Assembly (NCBI GenBank): GCA_964017195.1
Contig: OZ024896.1
Span: 1,488,001 to 1,552,000, forward strand
DNA: 64,000 nt
Direction of reading: 5' to 3'
DNA from: Siderastrea radians
Lineage: Eukaryota > Cnidaria > Anthozoa > Scleractinia > Rhizangiidae
Shown: positions 35,725 through 48,424 of the stretch, piece after piece
How positions within the stretch are numbered: position 1 is the stretch's first letter
Layout: the number at the start of each line of letters is the position of its first letter
Notes under the pieces: model-generated
What the model was told of the DNA's origin: nothing
The model's database searches: none
The model's input: the letters and a program-made list of their open reading frames with translations, nothing else
Made by a program: the position numbers and the translations under genes

Positions 35725-36275
35725 TGTCATTACAATCTAAGCTTAAGTCTTGCTGCATTTTTCTGGCTGCATGATGTTAAACGTACAAGTCAATCTCTAC
35801 CTGGAGATAAACTTCAAATGGTCATTCATGCATTTGTTACTAGTAGAATTGGATATTGCAATAGCCTTCTGTTTGGTCTTCCAAACTGTGAGTTAACAAA
35901 GCTACAAAGAGTGCAGAATGTGGCGGCTAGACTTCTGACCTCCCCCAAGAAGTACGATCACATAACACCCGTTCTTCGTGAACTGCATTGGCTACCTGTT
36001 AGATTCAGAATTCAAATGTGCTTCCGGCAGACTTGCACAACATCTCTTCTTTAAGTACTTTAATATAAATCTTGCCTGAAGACACAATTTTTTAAAACCA
36101 GCTTTTGATATTTAGAATTGTCTGTGATTTATTATATTTATTGTATCTCTTAAGTAATTCATAGGTCCTAGTATTTAGCACAGTTACCGGTATTTCTTTA
36201 CGTATTGTACTGCGCTTTTGATCATTTTATGGAAAAAGTGCATTAGAAGTAAATAAATTATTATTATTATTCAAT
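35725..36275 (+). pseudogene. LINE 3' fragment (CR1/jockey-like)
   Basis: The reading frame to 36054 holds VIHAFVTSRIGYCNSLLFGL and LQRVQNVAARLLT, the C-terminal thumb region after the reverse-transcriptase core. An internal deletion joins LPVRFRIQ to the tail region. The element ends with aaataaattattattattatt, the usual microsatellite-like 3' end of this LINE group. Not functional. Confidence 0.85.
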
Positions 36276-36629
36276 AATGTATTAAAGGTTATACTGGTCA
36301 AGCTTTTTGAGAGTGCTTTCTTGTAGCTTAAGTGAAACTACTTTCTTTTTACGTACAACAGACAGACGAACAGCTTTGGAACCGCTCCAGCCCAAGTTGG
36401 TAAATAATTGTATGAGAACGACATTGATAGTGATTCAGTGATATCGATGCTGCCTACTTTCAACTGTCACGCCGCACAGTATACACATAGATTTCACGGT
36501 ATTATTTGGTGGCATGTGCTTGATGTTTTTTTGATGAATTTCCAATGGAGTGTTACAAGAAGAACCTTCCTTCAGCCCCTCATCCCATCTGGTAAAGAGT
36601 TTGGAAGGATCTCTTGGTGAAAATCGGCT

Positions 36630-36890
36630 CGGCTCTGGAGCCTCTTTCTTGAAACACCCGATAACTTTCCAGCCCGAAAGCTATTTTAGGTACACAATAT
36701 TCTCAAATAGCTATACAATTTTTATTAATTTTGAAAGCTATATTTTAACCTTTATAATTTGGTGAAGTATATCACTTAGTTTGTGCCAATAATTACCATT
36801 AGTTGACAAATAAATGAGCTCGAAAAAATACTTACCAGGCCCGAAAATTTATCGGAAGTTTCCAGAAATGGGTCCCTGGGCCGGACTGAA
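36630..36890. repeat. Degenerate relative of the 7077-7319 MITE
   Basis: The ends ctttcttgaaacacccgataac and ttatcggaagtttccagaaa plus an internal aaagctatattttaa block follow the same layout as the 7.1-kb element, with many substitutions. Confidence 0.5.
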
Positions 36891-36899
36891 ATCTGGCTT

Positions 36900-37880
36900 T
36901 CCTCCTTCGTTCTTATGACGTGCAGTGGACCGCATCACAAAATCTTGGAAACTGCTAGTATTCGCCATTTAGAGGCACAGTGATGACAGAAAAAAAAAGG
37001 ATTAAGGTAAGACTGCGTTCATTTTGAACTTAAAGGTAAAGATTCCCTGCACTATTTCACATTAATAGGAATGTTTCAGTTTTTCCCACAAATGGTCAAA
37101 CAGTTTGTGTGGGATCCCTGTGGACCTTCTTTAATTGAGTTGTGCATGTATTGAAAATGTTGCCTCAGAAAGTCTGGAAAGTTTTGCAGGGCTAGTTACA
37201 GTTATTTGAGTTTGGCTTACAGAAAACCACTCTTGAAGGGTGCATTGTTGGTAACCAGGGCAACATAATGTGAAATTCAGACTGAAAATGGAACTCAAAT
37301 TCAGTCAACTCAAGCTGCCTGCCATCTCAAACCAAATCCATTTTCCCTGGATTTGCCAGTCATTTTATTACTACCAGCTAACTTGAACTCAATTAACTCA
37401 AACTCCTCATTAACTGGAACTAATCTTATTTTTCTTGGCTCAAAGTTGGCTCAATTTTACCCTACCACTTCACTCCCCATTTTACAAATGCTGACCGGTA
37501 AACCTCAAAGTGTCAGCTTCCTGCAAAAGTTAGATAACCAAAGTCACATTTACTCGAAAGTCCTGTAAGTTCTTGAATCCCCCAAGACCATCTGCCTAAC
37601 AAAGATATCATGCCTTTCTGGCATGATGTAGGGTTAACGTTAAGGATCACTCATCACTGTCTTTTTATTTAAGCCAACCCCTGCTGTGAACGTAGGTTAA
37701 GTATAGGTTTTGAATTAAAACAACGTTTTCTTTAAAGAATATCTCGAACTAGTTAATCAAGCTAGACAGTTTGTTTGAAAGCTTATATTATTTCATTGAT
37801 TATTTCCTCAGTCAAAGTCAATAAAATGGCAGTGAGGTCAAAAATTTCATTTTACACAGTGAACATCTTTGTCATCTCTG
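36900..37880. other. No gene recognised
   Basis: Spacer; no element or exon I can support. Confidence 0.5.
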
Positions 37881-38095
37881 TTAACCCTTTAAGCCCTGAT
37901 ATAAAAATGCATGTTCTCCTTACTGTTCTCCATACATTTCTTATGGTACTAGTTGAGAGAATTTGCACAGACATCAAGACATTTCATGTTTGGAGATCAT
38001 TTCCTTTATTCTTGTGACCCAAGTGTTTGATCAAGTAGGGATATTGTTAGGAGAAATTTGATGCTTGTCACTATTGGGGCTTAAAGGATTAAGCA
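37881..38095. mobile_element. MITE with TTAACCCTTTAAGCCC inverted ends
   Basis: The left end ttaaccctttaagccc is mirrored by ggggcttaaaggattaa at the right, with further pairing into aggagaaatttgatgcttgt, the complement of the 92-bp satellite unit at 13.5 kb. About 215 bp, no ORF. Confidence 0.7.
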
Positions 38096-38205
38096 GACAT
38101 TCGTTGGGGAGGAATGGATTGTGTGATGAGCCTTAAGAACATCTGCATTGGAGGTTATTCGAGGATCAAGGTTGCAAGTTTTGCAATATCAACACTGTTC
38201 ACAAA

Positions 38206-38986
38206 TACCGTATTTTCTCGATTAAACGCCGGGTTCAACTTAATGCCGGGGCTACAGGTTCGAGTTTAAAATAAATGCCCCTGGTGTTTATTCGGGGTCC
38301 CGGCATTTATTTTAGGTCCCGGCATTTATTCGAGATAGGTATATTAAATCAGGATTATGTGTCGTGAATGCATACTGGTTCTCTTTCTACCATTATATTT
38401 GAATTTATACACTGATATTCAAACCTTTTACAAGAATACTTCTTACTAAAACAGACTATGAAACAAATGACGCATCAGGTATCGTATCAATCTCTTTTGA
38501 ATCATGGTAACTTTTCCGCGGGCTTGTACATTAAGCGAGGATCATAACGTGGGTCTCTCCAACGTTTCTCCAGCAGTTCCTTGCAATTGAATCGTTCCAT
38601 AATTTTGCCTTTCTCAGAACTGATGGTAAAGGAACCTTGCCATCGTACGTTTGCTGTCGAACAGTTACCGATACACTTCCTCCATGTTTCATGCACGGAG
38701 AAACGTAACGTTCGGAAGAGTTCAATCACTGTTTCCGTCAGTGGTGTTATTTTGATAAACAACTCACCAGATTAACTTAGATGAAACAAAGTTGATGACA
38801 TTGTTTCACATTTTTTAAACGTTTTGTTGAAATTTGGTTTTTGGTTATATAAACGTTCAATACTGAAAAATGCATTTAATAAATAAACGCTGGGCCCCGA
38901 ATAAACGCCGGGTTCGAATGAACGCCGAGTCTACAAGGCTGAGTTTTAAATAAACACCTCCGGCGTTTAATCGAGAAAATACGGTA
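38206..38986. mobile_element. Inverted-repeat element with TACCGTATTTTCTCGATTAA ends
   Basis: 27-base perfect termini (taccgtattttctcg..cgccgg and mirror), continuing into repeated aaacgccggg / cggcatttatt motifs on both sides. Length 781 bp, with TA at both outer edges as for Tc1/mariner or pogo elements. An 86-codon minus-strand frame inside (38502-38762) is not identifiable as a transposase. Confidence 0.7.
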
Positions 38987-39039
38987 TACCTTTTGGGAAC
39001 CTTATTCTGACATTAAAAACTAAAAATGTGAATTGAGAG

Positions 39040-39224
39040 GTGCAACAGAAGAGACTTTGAGATCATTATTAAACTTGAAGTTCTGTTTCCAATCAGGGTT
39101 TCTCACATACACAGTTTCCTGTAATCTAGTAGCACATGAGGAATGTATCAGAGAAACCCTGATGGGTGACAGAATTTCTGGGTGGAATAACTACTATGAT
39201 TTCAAAATTTTCTCTGTTGCACCT
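39040..39224. mobile_element. Short hairpin MITE
   Basis: The ends aggtgcaacagaagaga / tctctgttgcacct and an inner pair aatcagggtttctc / gagaaaccctgatg make the 185 bp fold into one hairpin. No ORF. Confidence 0.6.
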
Positions 39225-39680
39225 TGGAACTCATCTGTTCATTTTGAAAGTTTGAAAGGTGAAATAAGTCTTATTGAGTCAATAAAAAAATTGGAGATAT
39301 CTTGACAATGCATGTGTAAACAGGTACTATTGTTTTCAGTGAACCCAGTCAAACCAAATTGTGAAATTGGGTTGGATTAATCAAGGTTCAATTCAATTTG
39401 ATTACAAGTGTAGTTATGTTGGGTGTAACATGACTCGCACGATGCACTGCCTAGTGTGAGCATTTTACACAGTGAAACATGTTTCATTTATGATCAGAGT
39501 AAACATGTCTCAGCCTAATGTGAATGTGGTATAAGAAACCGACCAACTGATATGAACACCTGATATTTGGTTGGGGAGCTGACATTTCACGCCCCAGGAT
39601 TCTAACTGCTGAGATCTGGGATCCATGAAATTTCAATGTGTTAGGAAGCAACCTTGTTAACGGTCTTTCTTTGTCACCAG

Positions 39681-40211
39681 GTCCAGACAAAAAGAAGAAT
39701 TGACAAAAACCATACTACTTCGATTCATTCACGGACCACGGTGGATGAAGGAGAGTCCTCTGGTAAGGTTAAAACATATTTGTCTCGCACAATTGTGTCA
39801 GTAACAGGCAGGATCTTAATAGGCCGCAGCGGGATTTTAAAGGAACGTGTTTTGAATCAAATCCAAGATGGTGCCCATCTTGGATGTCATCACAGGCCCC
39901 CACCAGCATGGCAACCCAGAGTATGTACCTCATCTTGTAGAGCACATCAAAGGCTTTCTACTAAAAGTGAAATCTTTTTGAAATATGGTAACATAACAAA
40001 AACCCAAGGGGGTGTTCCATCAACCTCTCTCCCCTTGTACCACGGTGGGGGTGTAAGTTTGTTTGTACATCCGAGGGTCAATGAAACCTTTGAATATCCA
40101 ATGCATGTGTCATTCTGTACATGTCTCATAAAATTTAATGGCGTCCTTTCTAAAATCAATTTTGCAGGTTGGACCAGAACTGTGCATCAAGGCTCCAAGA
40201 ATTATCCAGGA
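39681..40211 (+). other. Candidate exons of an unidentified plus-strand gene
   Basis: Exon-like 39681-39762 has tttctttgtcaccag before it, open codons TKRRIDKNHTTSIHSRTTVD, and a donor gtaagg. Exon-like 40169-40211 has ttttgcag before, codons GPELCIKAPRIIQE and a donor gtgagt. Between them an open stretch at about 39868-39966 reads VPILDVITGPHQHGNPEYVP, but its splice borders are weak. I cannot name the protein. Together with 30807-30912 these could be one gene with large introns. Confidence 0.35.
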
Positions 40212-40239
40212 AATGTGAGTAGAATACTAAATCATTGAA

Positions 40240-41247
40240 CAATGGAAGATAGTGTGCATTCTTGTTGTTGCAGTTTTGGTGACAAATTGAAGAATTGTTA
40301 TACTGCAAACATGGTAAAGTAATGCTGGGAAAATTTGCTATTTGCAATGGTGTCCAGAAAGCAAAAGTGCATGGCAACATAAGTCAGAAGGATTGATTTC
40401 ACGCCAATGCTGGAACAGAATTTTTTGGAAATTGTGAAGACTGAATAATAAACTGAAAGAACTTGCACTACACTACAAACAATTGACATGACGATTTTAA
40501 TGCCACTGGTATCCTCCCAAAAGTTTTAATTGGCAGCTGAAAACTCTCTTTTACAAGAGTTTCTAGCAGTAGTCAAGAGCAAAAACCTTACAACTTGAAA
40601 TGTACTTGTTTCACATTATTACTAAGAGCACGTGCTCTTAGAAAAAAAACTCAGAACCTTTTAAGAACTAATTCCCCGAACATTTTTTTTCCATTTCACT
40701 CAAGACTCCATTGAACAAATGCGACTTTGATTTTCGTTGTCCAGAGAAACCTCAAGAATTTACTTGTCCAAAACGCTTAATCAATTAATTAATTTATTTA
40801 TCTATTAAAAATGATTAAAGTTTGAAAACATAGAGGTTATACAATGCTGGAAGCTGGGAACTTTACAAAAGTAAAGACCGTGTGATGTGGCAACATTCTT
40901 TCCTTGCCAAAATGTTTGTCAATATCAGAGTTCAGTGTTTCAGAGTTAAGCAAATTTGCCTAAATATCCTGCAACACAAAGAAGTGTTTCGAGAGTGGTT
41001 TTACTTATGTTCACATTAACGTGTGAAATACTTTTGCTTGTGCTCCGCCAAAGGCTGATTTGATCCAACCCATATGGTGTTAATCAGTGGCTTGTTTTAT
41101 ATTTTGACCTACATGTAAAGTCAGTCATGATACAAAGTATGATTTTGACATCACATGTTAAACCATCCAGCACTGGTGAACTGTATGCCGAAAATGGAAA
41201 AAGAAAACAGCAAGCGATATTGGTTAAAACTTTTTAATCCATGAAAA
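40240..41247. other. No gene recognised
   Basis: AT-rich spacer without assignable features. Confidence 0.5.
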
Positions 41248-41597
41248 CGGCAATTGGCACATTGTGCCAATAACTTGCATGTAGTTTAATTAAATATGTT
41301 TATGAGTTCAAAAATTCCCCAAGAAAATTGCCCTAAAAGGTCATGTAATGAACATGTTATAAAATTCTTTCTCTCTTATGTATATTACTGACCACCCTAG
41401 TCCTATAACTTTTTCTATTCCGTAAAAAATGATACAAGGCATATATTATCTTTCTCTAGTGACACAGAGAGCTGCAAAATAATACATATAATACAGGTTG
41501 GGCACAGTATTTTCAGCTCATGTGTTGCATTTTTGTCAAACGAATCCAGCATTGTTTAAAACTATTATGCAAAGGGTGCGCTGTTGAACTGTGTAAG

Positions 41598-43417
41598 GAG
41601 GGTCTATTATAGGGGGTTGCACATTCCGCAATCCGCCTTATTTTCTCCTTCCTAGACCGCAAACTGCTTTCATTTTCCTCTAAAGACCGAAACCACCTTT
41701 ATGGCAGAAAAAGAATCGCAATAACGATCTTTTAAAAGTAGTTTACACATTTTTACCGTATATTCGCATAATCGTATTTCTGCTCACAATGATCACAAGA
41801 TCTTAAGGGACAACACAAGCGTGTGAACTTTAGGTTACCTTTACCGTGGAATGTTTCCAGCACAGCTTAGTGGTCTTGTATAATATGCGCTAGGGGAGTT
41901 ATTCGTAACCTCATGGTGGCCGCGGTTTCGAAGCCTAGCATACAAAGCATTCCCCAGAAAAGAATCTCCTATCCCTACACGACTACTGCAAAGAGCGCTC
42001 CTGCAGACTTATCTTAGTGAAGAACTTCTTTCAATTTAATGGAAAAACTACCTACAAATACATGGAACTGCCATGGGCACCAAAATGGCAGTTGCTTTCG
42101 CTAGTATTTTCATGACTAAGGTAGAAAAAGAGATCTTAAATCAAAGTCTCGCGTGGAAACGATTCATTGACGAAATCTTCTCCCTCTAGAACACAACCAG
42201 AGAAGAGATCACACAGTTCATTTAACAAGCTAACAAACACCATCACACTATCAAGTTTACAGCTGAAGTATCCGAAACACAAACAAACTTCTTGGACACT
42301 ACTGTTTACAAGGACAACAGATTTAAAACTGAGTCGGTGCTAGATGTATGCACCCACTTTAAGCCCACTGAAACATTTCAATACACCCATTTTGCAACCT
42401 GCCATCCATCAGGAGTAAAAAGAGGCTTCTTCAAAGGAGAGGCTCTAAGACTATTCAGAACTAATTCTTCTAAAACCGATTATTTGAGGAGAGCATCACA
42501 AACTTCAAAACACATCTTCTTGAGAGAGGATACTCAGAGAACTTAAGTCAAACAGCCCTCTCAGAAGTTACTTTTGAAGACAGGAATCAAGCCCTCCGAC
42601 CAAAACAAAACAAGACAATCTTGCCCTTTGTAGCGCAATATCACCCAGCAGTGCCTACCTTAAAACCAATACTCATGAACAGCTGGCATTTCATAACACA
42701 GCAACCACTGCTTAACAACATTTTCAAGGAACCGCCCCTAACATCGTACAAAAGAGGGTGTTCCCTTAAAGAAATACTCGTGAGAGCAAAACTCCAGAAA
42801 GGCTGAAACTCGCGCAGGCCTGTAACTCTTTTAAACACTGAAAAGAGGACCACCAATCAAAACTGCAGTTACAACTACTGGCTTAAATTTTAAAGCCATT
42901 TTAAAGGTAAAACACGCGCGCGCGGATTCGCGCAGGCTCATCACCCTTTCTGAAAACAATAGAGCTGTGTGATACCAAGGTCCACTGAAACCCGGAAATG
43001 AAATTAGAGGTTGTTAAGAGCAGCCTGGTATCTGTTTTTAATAATATCTGACTCAAGATCCATGGTCGCCATCTTTCCATGTGCTTTCTTTGGCTTTGAA
43101 GCATGGCCTATTTTCAAATTACCTCCCTGCAGGGACCTGCAGGGGGAGACAGCAGAAAAACGCCTGCCTTACTCTACCCCTGAAAGACACTCTTTTGTCT
43201 AGGAAGAGGGTTCAAGGAAAATAAAGTGACCGCACATGTGGTTTGAAGAACCGCCACCAAACACAAAAAGACCGAAAACTGCGTGATAAAGTTATAATTT
43301 TCCGCAACCGCGCGATAATTTCTTAACTGCAAACCGCCACATTATTACGAATGTAACCGCAAACCGGCACTCAAAATTGGCTTAAACCGCCAAACCGCCA
43401 CAGTATAATAGACCCTC
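41598..43417. mobile_element. 1820-bp inverted-repeat element with 6-bp target duplication
   Basis: Perfect 14-base ends GAGGGTCTATTATA / TATAATAGACCCTC are flanked by TGTAAG on both sides (41592-41597 and 43418-43423). The related sequence at about 58980 has a single TGTAAG and no insert. Both inner sides carry ccgc / accgcaaa..ccgccac motifs. The middle holds a Penelope reverse-transcriptase scrap, so no transposase is visible. Superfamily undetermined. Confidence 0.8.
42000..42830 (+). pseudogene. Penelope-like reverse transcriptase fragment
   Basis: Readable blocks include IHGTAMGTKMAVAFASIFMT (about 42057), then WKRFIDEIFSL, the position of the catalytic YxDD, here FIDE, so the active site is mutated. 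THFKPTETFQYTHFATCHP and KGEALRLFRTNSSKT follow, then QYHPAVPTLKPILMNSWHFI in another frame. Internal stops and frameshifts are present. The GIY-YIG domain is missing. Nested in the 41598-43417 element. Confidence 0.8.
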
Positions 43418-43750
43418 TGTAAGCTTTTGGTTTACTAATGTTGACCCCACCCTTCCCGAGTTTCTTATTTTTAAGACCATTTTCATCACAAGTTGAATGA
43501 TTAATTCTCCACTTGCGGTTTCTTGTTCATAAAATGCGAGTGTTCACACTTGTTTTGTAGCCTGCTTACATTATATTCAACAATAAAATTAAAGGTAACC
43601 TTTTCTTACTTATTTATTTATTTTTGTCTGTTGCCATGAGGAAGGTATTTTTAAAAATAAAATCAAATTGTTGGCACATTTCTGTTTCTAGGCTTAAATT
43701 GACTTTACTGGTACTTAACTTCAAAACTATTCATTGATTAATTCATTCTT

Positions 43751-44860
43751 TTTCATTTGTCAAAAACTTTTGGTGATTCTTCAAATCTTGGATTCAATAA
43801 TCGACACACAATAATTTAGTTATTCGACATTTATTAGGAAATGTAAAGGTATTTTTTACCCTTACATTGCCGCAATTTTCACACACGTTATTTTAGTCCA
43901 TCGCAAAAAAATCGTGAGAATAAGAACCCGACAAGAATAATCCAACGGAGTTGAATAATTTTTATGAGGTAACTTTGAAGTTTAGCTCTGGCGATTAGAA
44001 TGTCTTCCTCTAAAAATTCAATTCCTCCATAATGTGTTTACAAATCCTCTCAAAGGCATTGAAGTCGCTTTTCTTCGAAGGGATGCCTTACCACTTTTTG
44101 GTAGGATCTCATTACTGTTGGTTGTCCTTTCCAGTACATACTATCAGGTTTTACCGTCACTGTCTCTTCTGTTTTGCACTTTTGGAGGCTTTGAGTATCT
44201 TCTTGTTTACGGTTCTCTGGTATACCCTGGCTGACAAAGTCGAAATTATGAGGAGGTACCTCCTCTTTCTTCACTTATCATGTCCATTCTGGCCTTCTGA
44301 AGTTGCTTATTGAGGTGCTTTTTCTGCCGTTCAACAAATGCAAACTGTGCATTGCTCTGACTTTTGAGTTTGATCTTGATTATCACTTCCTCTGCGTGGA
44401 CCATGTTGACGACCAATTCTGATGTTATAGTCACGACTAAACTTTCTTTGTTCGAAAAAATTGTTGTCAAACAAATCTATGTGCAAGGATACATAATTAG
44501 AGAAAGGAATGTGCATGTGAACGATACAATCTTAATTCCAAAGTGGTTCGTACATGTAGCGCATTGACTGTGAAGCTATGCAGCTTGTGGGTCATTGTTT
44601 TCTATGATCCAAACATATTTTAATAAATTGAAATAGCTGTAATATCAGAGGAAGCAACTGTATATGTAAAATTGTAATTCAGGTACAAGTGAAAATGTTG
44701 TCTTAAATGTTGACGGCAGAAAGTGTTGTTACAGCCAAAAATATTAAACTATTGAGTTGACAAAGTTTACAACCTACCTCTTTTAATCCCTGTATGTTGA
44801 CGTAATACAGAAAACATTTGTCTTGAACTTTCCATCCTTTCATCTCCTGATTATAGGCCA
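43751..44860. other. Unassigned region with overlapping frames
   Basis: Short frames exist on both strands at 44030-44570, including a basic minus-strand one (44246-44470, with FVERQKKHLNKQLQKARMDM). No domain is recognisable. It may be decayed virus-like element sequence adjoining the next block. Confidence 0.3.
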
Positions 44861-45359
44861 ATGCAATGGCCACAACACCATGAAATGATCAAACATCTAA
44901 TCAGCTGTCCTGAAAAATACTACATAATAAATGTCATATTGACAAATGGTTACCATATGGAGGGGAAACGTGTCTTGGAACACCAACTATTAAACAAATG
45001 CAACACAACTCAAGTCAGAAATTAAAACGTTTTTTTAAATATATTTTTATGACGTTTATTTATACAGGGTTAAAATTCATAAGGTAAATACAAATCTTAC
45101 GACAAACAATATTAATCTGAACATAACTATAATACCTCAATCTGTTTTCCACGAATGCTGTGTCTCTAATTGATAAAATTAAGTTTCATTAATCTCCTAA
45201 GGTGATTGAACAACCCTCAACCATCCTGGTAGTCTTCGGGTCGAAATCGCATCAGACTACCTCCCAACATTCTCTGTCTCTCCCACTCCAAAAACACAAC
45301 GAGAGTCCATCACACCACGTGCCTTTTTATGTCTTCTTGAAGTGCAACGTGGCATTGCC

Positions 45360-45376
45360 AAATTCAACAATGGGGT

Positions 45377-45413
<37 letters not shown>

Positions 45414-45500
45414 ATGCGAAACACAAAACTGAGTTGACAAGGTAAATTGGCCACTGCAAGGAGATTGAAAGCTGACGTTAGGAGCATCATTACCTTGTCT
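45360..45500 (-). repeat. Penelope-type tail inserted in virus-like gene
   Basis: Read on the minus strand it ends with accacagtttctttagaaac and contains caatttaccttgtcaactca, as in 34.7 kb. It interrupts the reading frame ending ATLHFKKT at 45327, whose intact counterpart is at 48425. Confidence 0.55.
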
Positions 45501-45649
45501 TGGTTCATGCACTCCCTTTTTTTGCAACAACAATTTTCCTGGCATGGCCATCCCTTAAAACAGCACTGGCACTTTCTTGTTAATCACTTCCCCAAACTTG
45601 AACAGCTCACCAGCTCCTCACCATCCCAACAAAACGGGAAGTAGGGGTG

Positions 45650-45960
45650 TTAACCCTGACTGTTGGTGAAGCGTCCTCCTTGGATCGCAGATTCCTTCCG
45701 TTGTTGTTTTATGTGATGGATGGCCACTTTCATGAAACTCACTCCCACTACCACCCAATCCAAGTCTTTGATATCGTCAATGATGGCTTCAGCGGTTCCT
45801 TTTTTCGTCTGCATCCCTCCACTCGCTTGGGGAACGGTTTGGTCCCATTTGGCTGGCCCCCAAGAGGAACTGTCCTTTGGCCACCAACTCCTACAGATTG
45901 ACTGGGGCATCCGGTAAAGATATGGAGCTCAACCCACTTGCCACCCCCCTCCAGGTAAAT
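45650..45960 (-). pseudogene. Virus-like block gene C, truncated copy
   Basis: The frame contains KKGTAEAIIDDIKDLDWV and FTNSQG, matching the copies at 46988-47347 and 57028-57450. It stops after about 86 codons because a Penelope tail replaces the rest. Function unknown. Confidence 0.5.
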
Positions 45961-46539
45961 GCAATGGATGAGGTAAACAAATCTGATTAAAGGTCCAATT
46001 CAATGGCCACTACACCATGAGATTGTACTCCATGAAATTATCAAAAATCTAATTAGCTGTCATGAAAAATACTACATAATAAATGCCATAATACTGACAG
46101 ATGGTTACCATATGGAGGGGAAAAGTGTCTTGGAACACCATTTTATATCTAGAATGAATACAAAGGAATACAAAAATAGAAGGAAAAAGAAATTGCTCAG
46201 TCGTATATGTAAAACCCTTTGAAAGAAATCTGCGCATCTCGAAACAGAAATTACACGTCGCAACTAATAAACAAATGCAACACAACTCATGTCAGAAATT
46301 AAAACATGTTTATTTTTATTTATTTTTATTACACTTATTTAGACACGGTTAAAATTCCTTAGGTAAATAAAAATCTTACGATTGAAAATATTAATCTGAA
46401 CATTACTATAATACCTAAATCTGTTTTCCATGAATGCCGTGTCTCTAATTTATTAAATTAAGCTTTCCACCAGTGGTGGCCCTCAGCATTAGGGGAACAA
46501 AACCTCTAAGGTCAGTCGGTGTAAACCACAATTGCTACG

Positions 46540-46800
46540 GATACGTCTTTTTCCATGTTGCTGTTGGACAGCACTTTCTTGGCTTGTTTGGTGATTTCCT
46601 GTTTCAACACTTCTTCGGCTTTTCATTTCACACCACGTGCCAACCCCACTTTGAATCTGCTGATTGTGTTACTGGGTAGTTTTAAAGGATTTCGTGTCCT
46701 TTTAAGACCTTGGAGACCTCCTTTGAGCATGGTCATGAACAACCCTCAATCATCCTGGTAGTCGTCGGGTCGAAATCACGTCAATCTACCTCCCAACATT
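46540..46800 (-). pseudogene. Virus-like block gene B, damaged copy
   Basis: On the minus strand it encodes LKGGLQGLKRTRNPLKLPSN and GLARGVKRKAEEVLKQEI as at 48048-48311, with an extra stop near the start and a shortened end. Confidence 0.5.
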
Positions 46801-46987
46801 ATCTCTCTCTCTCACTCTTAAAACACACAAAATAGTTTGGAAGAAAAGATGAAACTGTCCGAAACACGGGGTTGCCATCCCCATCATTCAGATTGTTCCA
46901 ATCGCTCTGGGTTTTCACGTCGTTGGTCTACCATGAATTCTTGTTCTAAGTGGGTCCAAAAATCCACCCACTGTTCACTTTACACAA

Positions 46988-47380
46988 CTACCCCATCTTG
47001 AGTGCTAACTTCGAGTTGATGGGGATGGCGGGGGTGTTAAGATCACAATGACAGACGTTGGTGTTGTCAATCACCAGGTCCCCACTAGCCCAACAAAACT
47101 TGACGTAGGGGTGTTTACCCTGACTGTTGGTGAAGCGTCCTCCTTGGACTGCAGATCCCTTCAATTGTTGTTCCATGTGATGGATGCCCGCTTTCATGAA
47201 ACTCACTCCATCCACCACCCAATCCAAGTCTTTGATATTGTCAATGATGGCTTCAGCGGTTCCTTTTTTCGCCTGCATCCCTCCACTCGCTTGGGGAACG
47301 GATTGGTCCCATTTGACCCCCAAGAGGTACTGTCCTTTGGCCACCAACTCCTACAGATTCACACGAGCATCCGGTAAAAG
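46988..47380 (-). pseudogene. Virus-like block gene C
   Basis: A 119-codon frame with KKGTAEAIIDNIKDLDWVVD, HHMEQQLKGSAVQGG, QGKHPYVKF and CDLNTPAIPINSKLALKMG. The 57-kb copy continues with ILGPNLEQEFMVDQRC, so this one is cut short. Coding strand and repeat conservation support a former gene. Family not recognised; a structural or replication accessory protein of a virus-like element is only a guess. Confidence 0.5.
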
Positions 47381-48047
47381 ATATGAACTCAACCCACTTG
47401 CCATCCCCCTCCCCGTAAATTCAACTGATGAGGTAAACCAGTCTGAATAAAGGTCCAATCATATGGCCACTACACCAGGAAATGGTACACCATGAAATTA
47501 TCAAAAATCTAATTCGCTGTCGTGAAAAATACTAAAGAAATGTCAGTATACTGACAAATGATTACCATATGGAGGGGAAAAGTGTCTTGGAACACCATTT
47601 TATATCTGGAATAAATACAAAGGAATACAAAAATAGACTGAAGAAAAAATAAATTGCTCAATCGTATATGTAAAATCCTTTAAAAGAAATCTTTGTGTAT
47701 CGAGAAACAGAGATTACACGTTGCAACTATTAAACAAATGCAACACAACTCAAGTCAGAAATTAAAACATGTTTATTTTTATTTATTTTGATTACATTTA
47801 TTTATACAGAGTTAAGATTCATTAGGTAAATAAAAATCTTACGATTTTTAAAAAATATTAATCTGAACACTACTATAATACCTAAATCTGTTTTCCATGA
47901 ATGCCTTGTCTCTAATTTATAAAATTAAGCTTTCCGCCATTGGTGGCCCTCAGCATTAGGGGAACAAAACCTCTAAGGTCAGTTGGTGTAAACCACAATC
48001 GCTATGGATACGTCGATGGTGAGACTGCATTGGGGTCATAGGCATGT

Positions 48048-48370
48048 TCACACACCAAAAATGTCTCGCACTTTTTTCACCTGTTTAGGAAAATGGGTGT
48101 TGGCTACGTGTAAGGCTTTTTTCATGTTGCTGTTGGACAGGGCTTTCTTGGCTTGTTTGGTGATTTCCTGTTTCAACACTTCTTCGGCTTTTCGTTTCAC
48201 ACCACGCGCCAACCCCACTTTGAATCCGCCAATTGTGTTACTGGGTAGTTTTAAAGGATTTCGTGTCCTTTTAAGGCCTTGGAGACCTCCTTTGAGCATG
48301 TCCGTAAACAACCCTTGACCATCCTGGTAGTCGTCGGGTCGAAATCACGTCAAACTACCTCCCAACATTA
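48048..48370 (-). pseudogene. Virus-like block gene B: small basic protein
   Basis: 87 codons from 48311, with an upstream extension MLGG..PDDYQDGQGLF interrupted by a TGA near 48343. The protein is Lys/Arg-rich (ARGVKRKAEEVLKQEITKQAKK) with a Gly/Leu-rich start, like small basic virion or core proteins of DNA viruses. Three copies exist in the tandem block. Function inferred only from composition. Confidence 0.45.
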
Positions 48371-48424
48371 TCTCTCTCTCTCACTCTTAAAACACAGTAA
48401 GAGTCCGTCACTCCACGTGCCCTT

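Larger units (their letters stand above)
41248..43750. repeat. Repeat copy 1 (filled site)
   Basis: The flanks 41248-41597 and 43418-43750 match, in order and with high identity, the continuous sequence at 58641-59390. Shared landmarks are ggcaattggcac, ttctctcttatgtatattac, gttgaactgtgtaag, cttttggtttacta and aaaaataaaatcaaattgtt. Copy 1 differs by carrying the 41598-43417 element. Confidence 0.8.

Noticed and set aside
39654..40238. 194-codon plus-strand frame
   Set aside because: It runs straight through good splice sites at 39681, 39763, 40169 and 40212; only the exon-like parts look coding.
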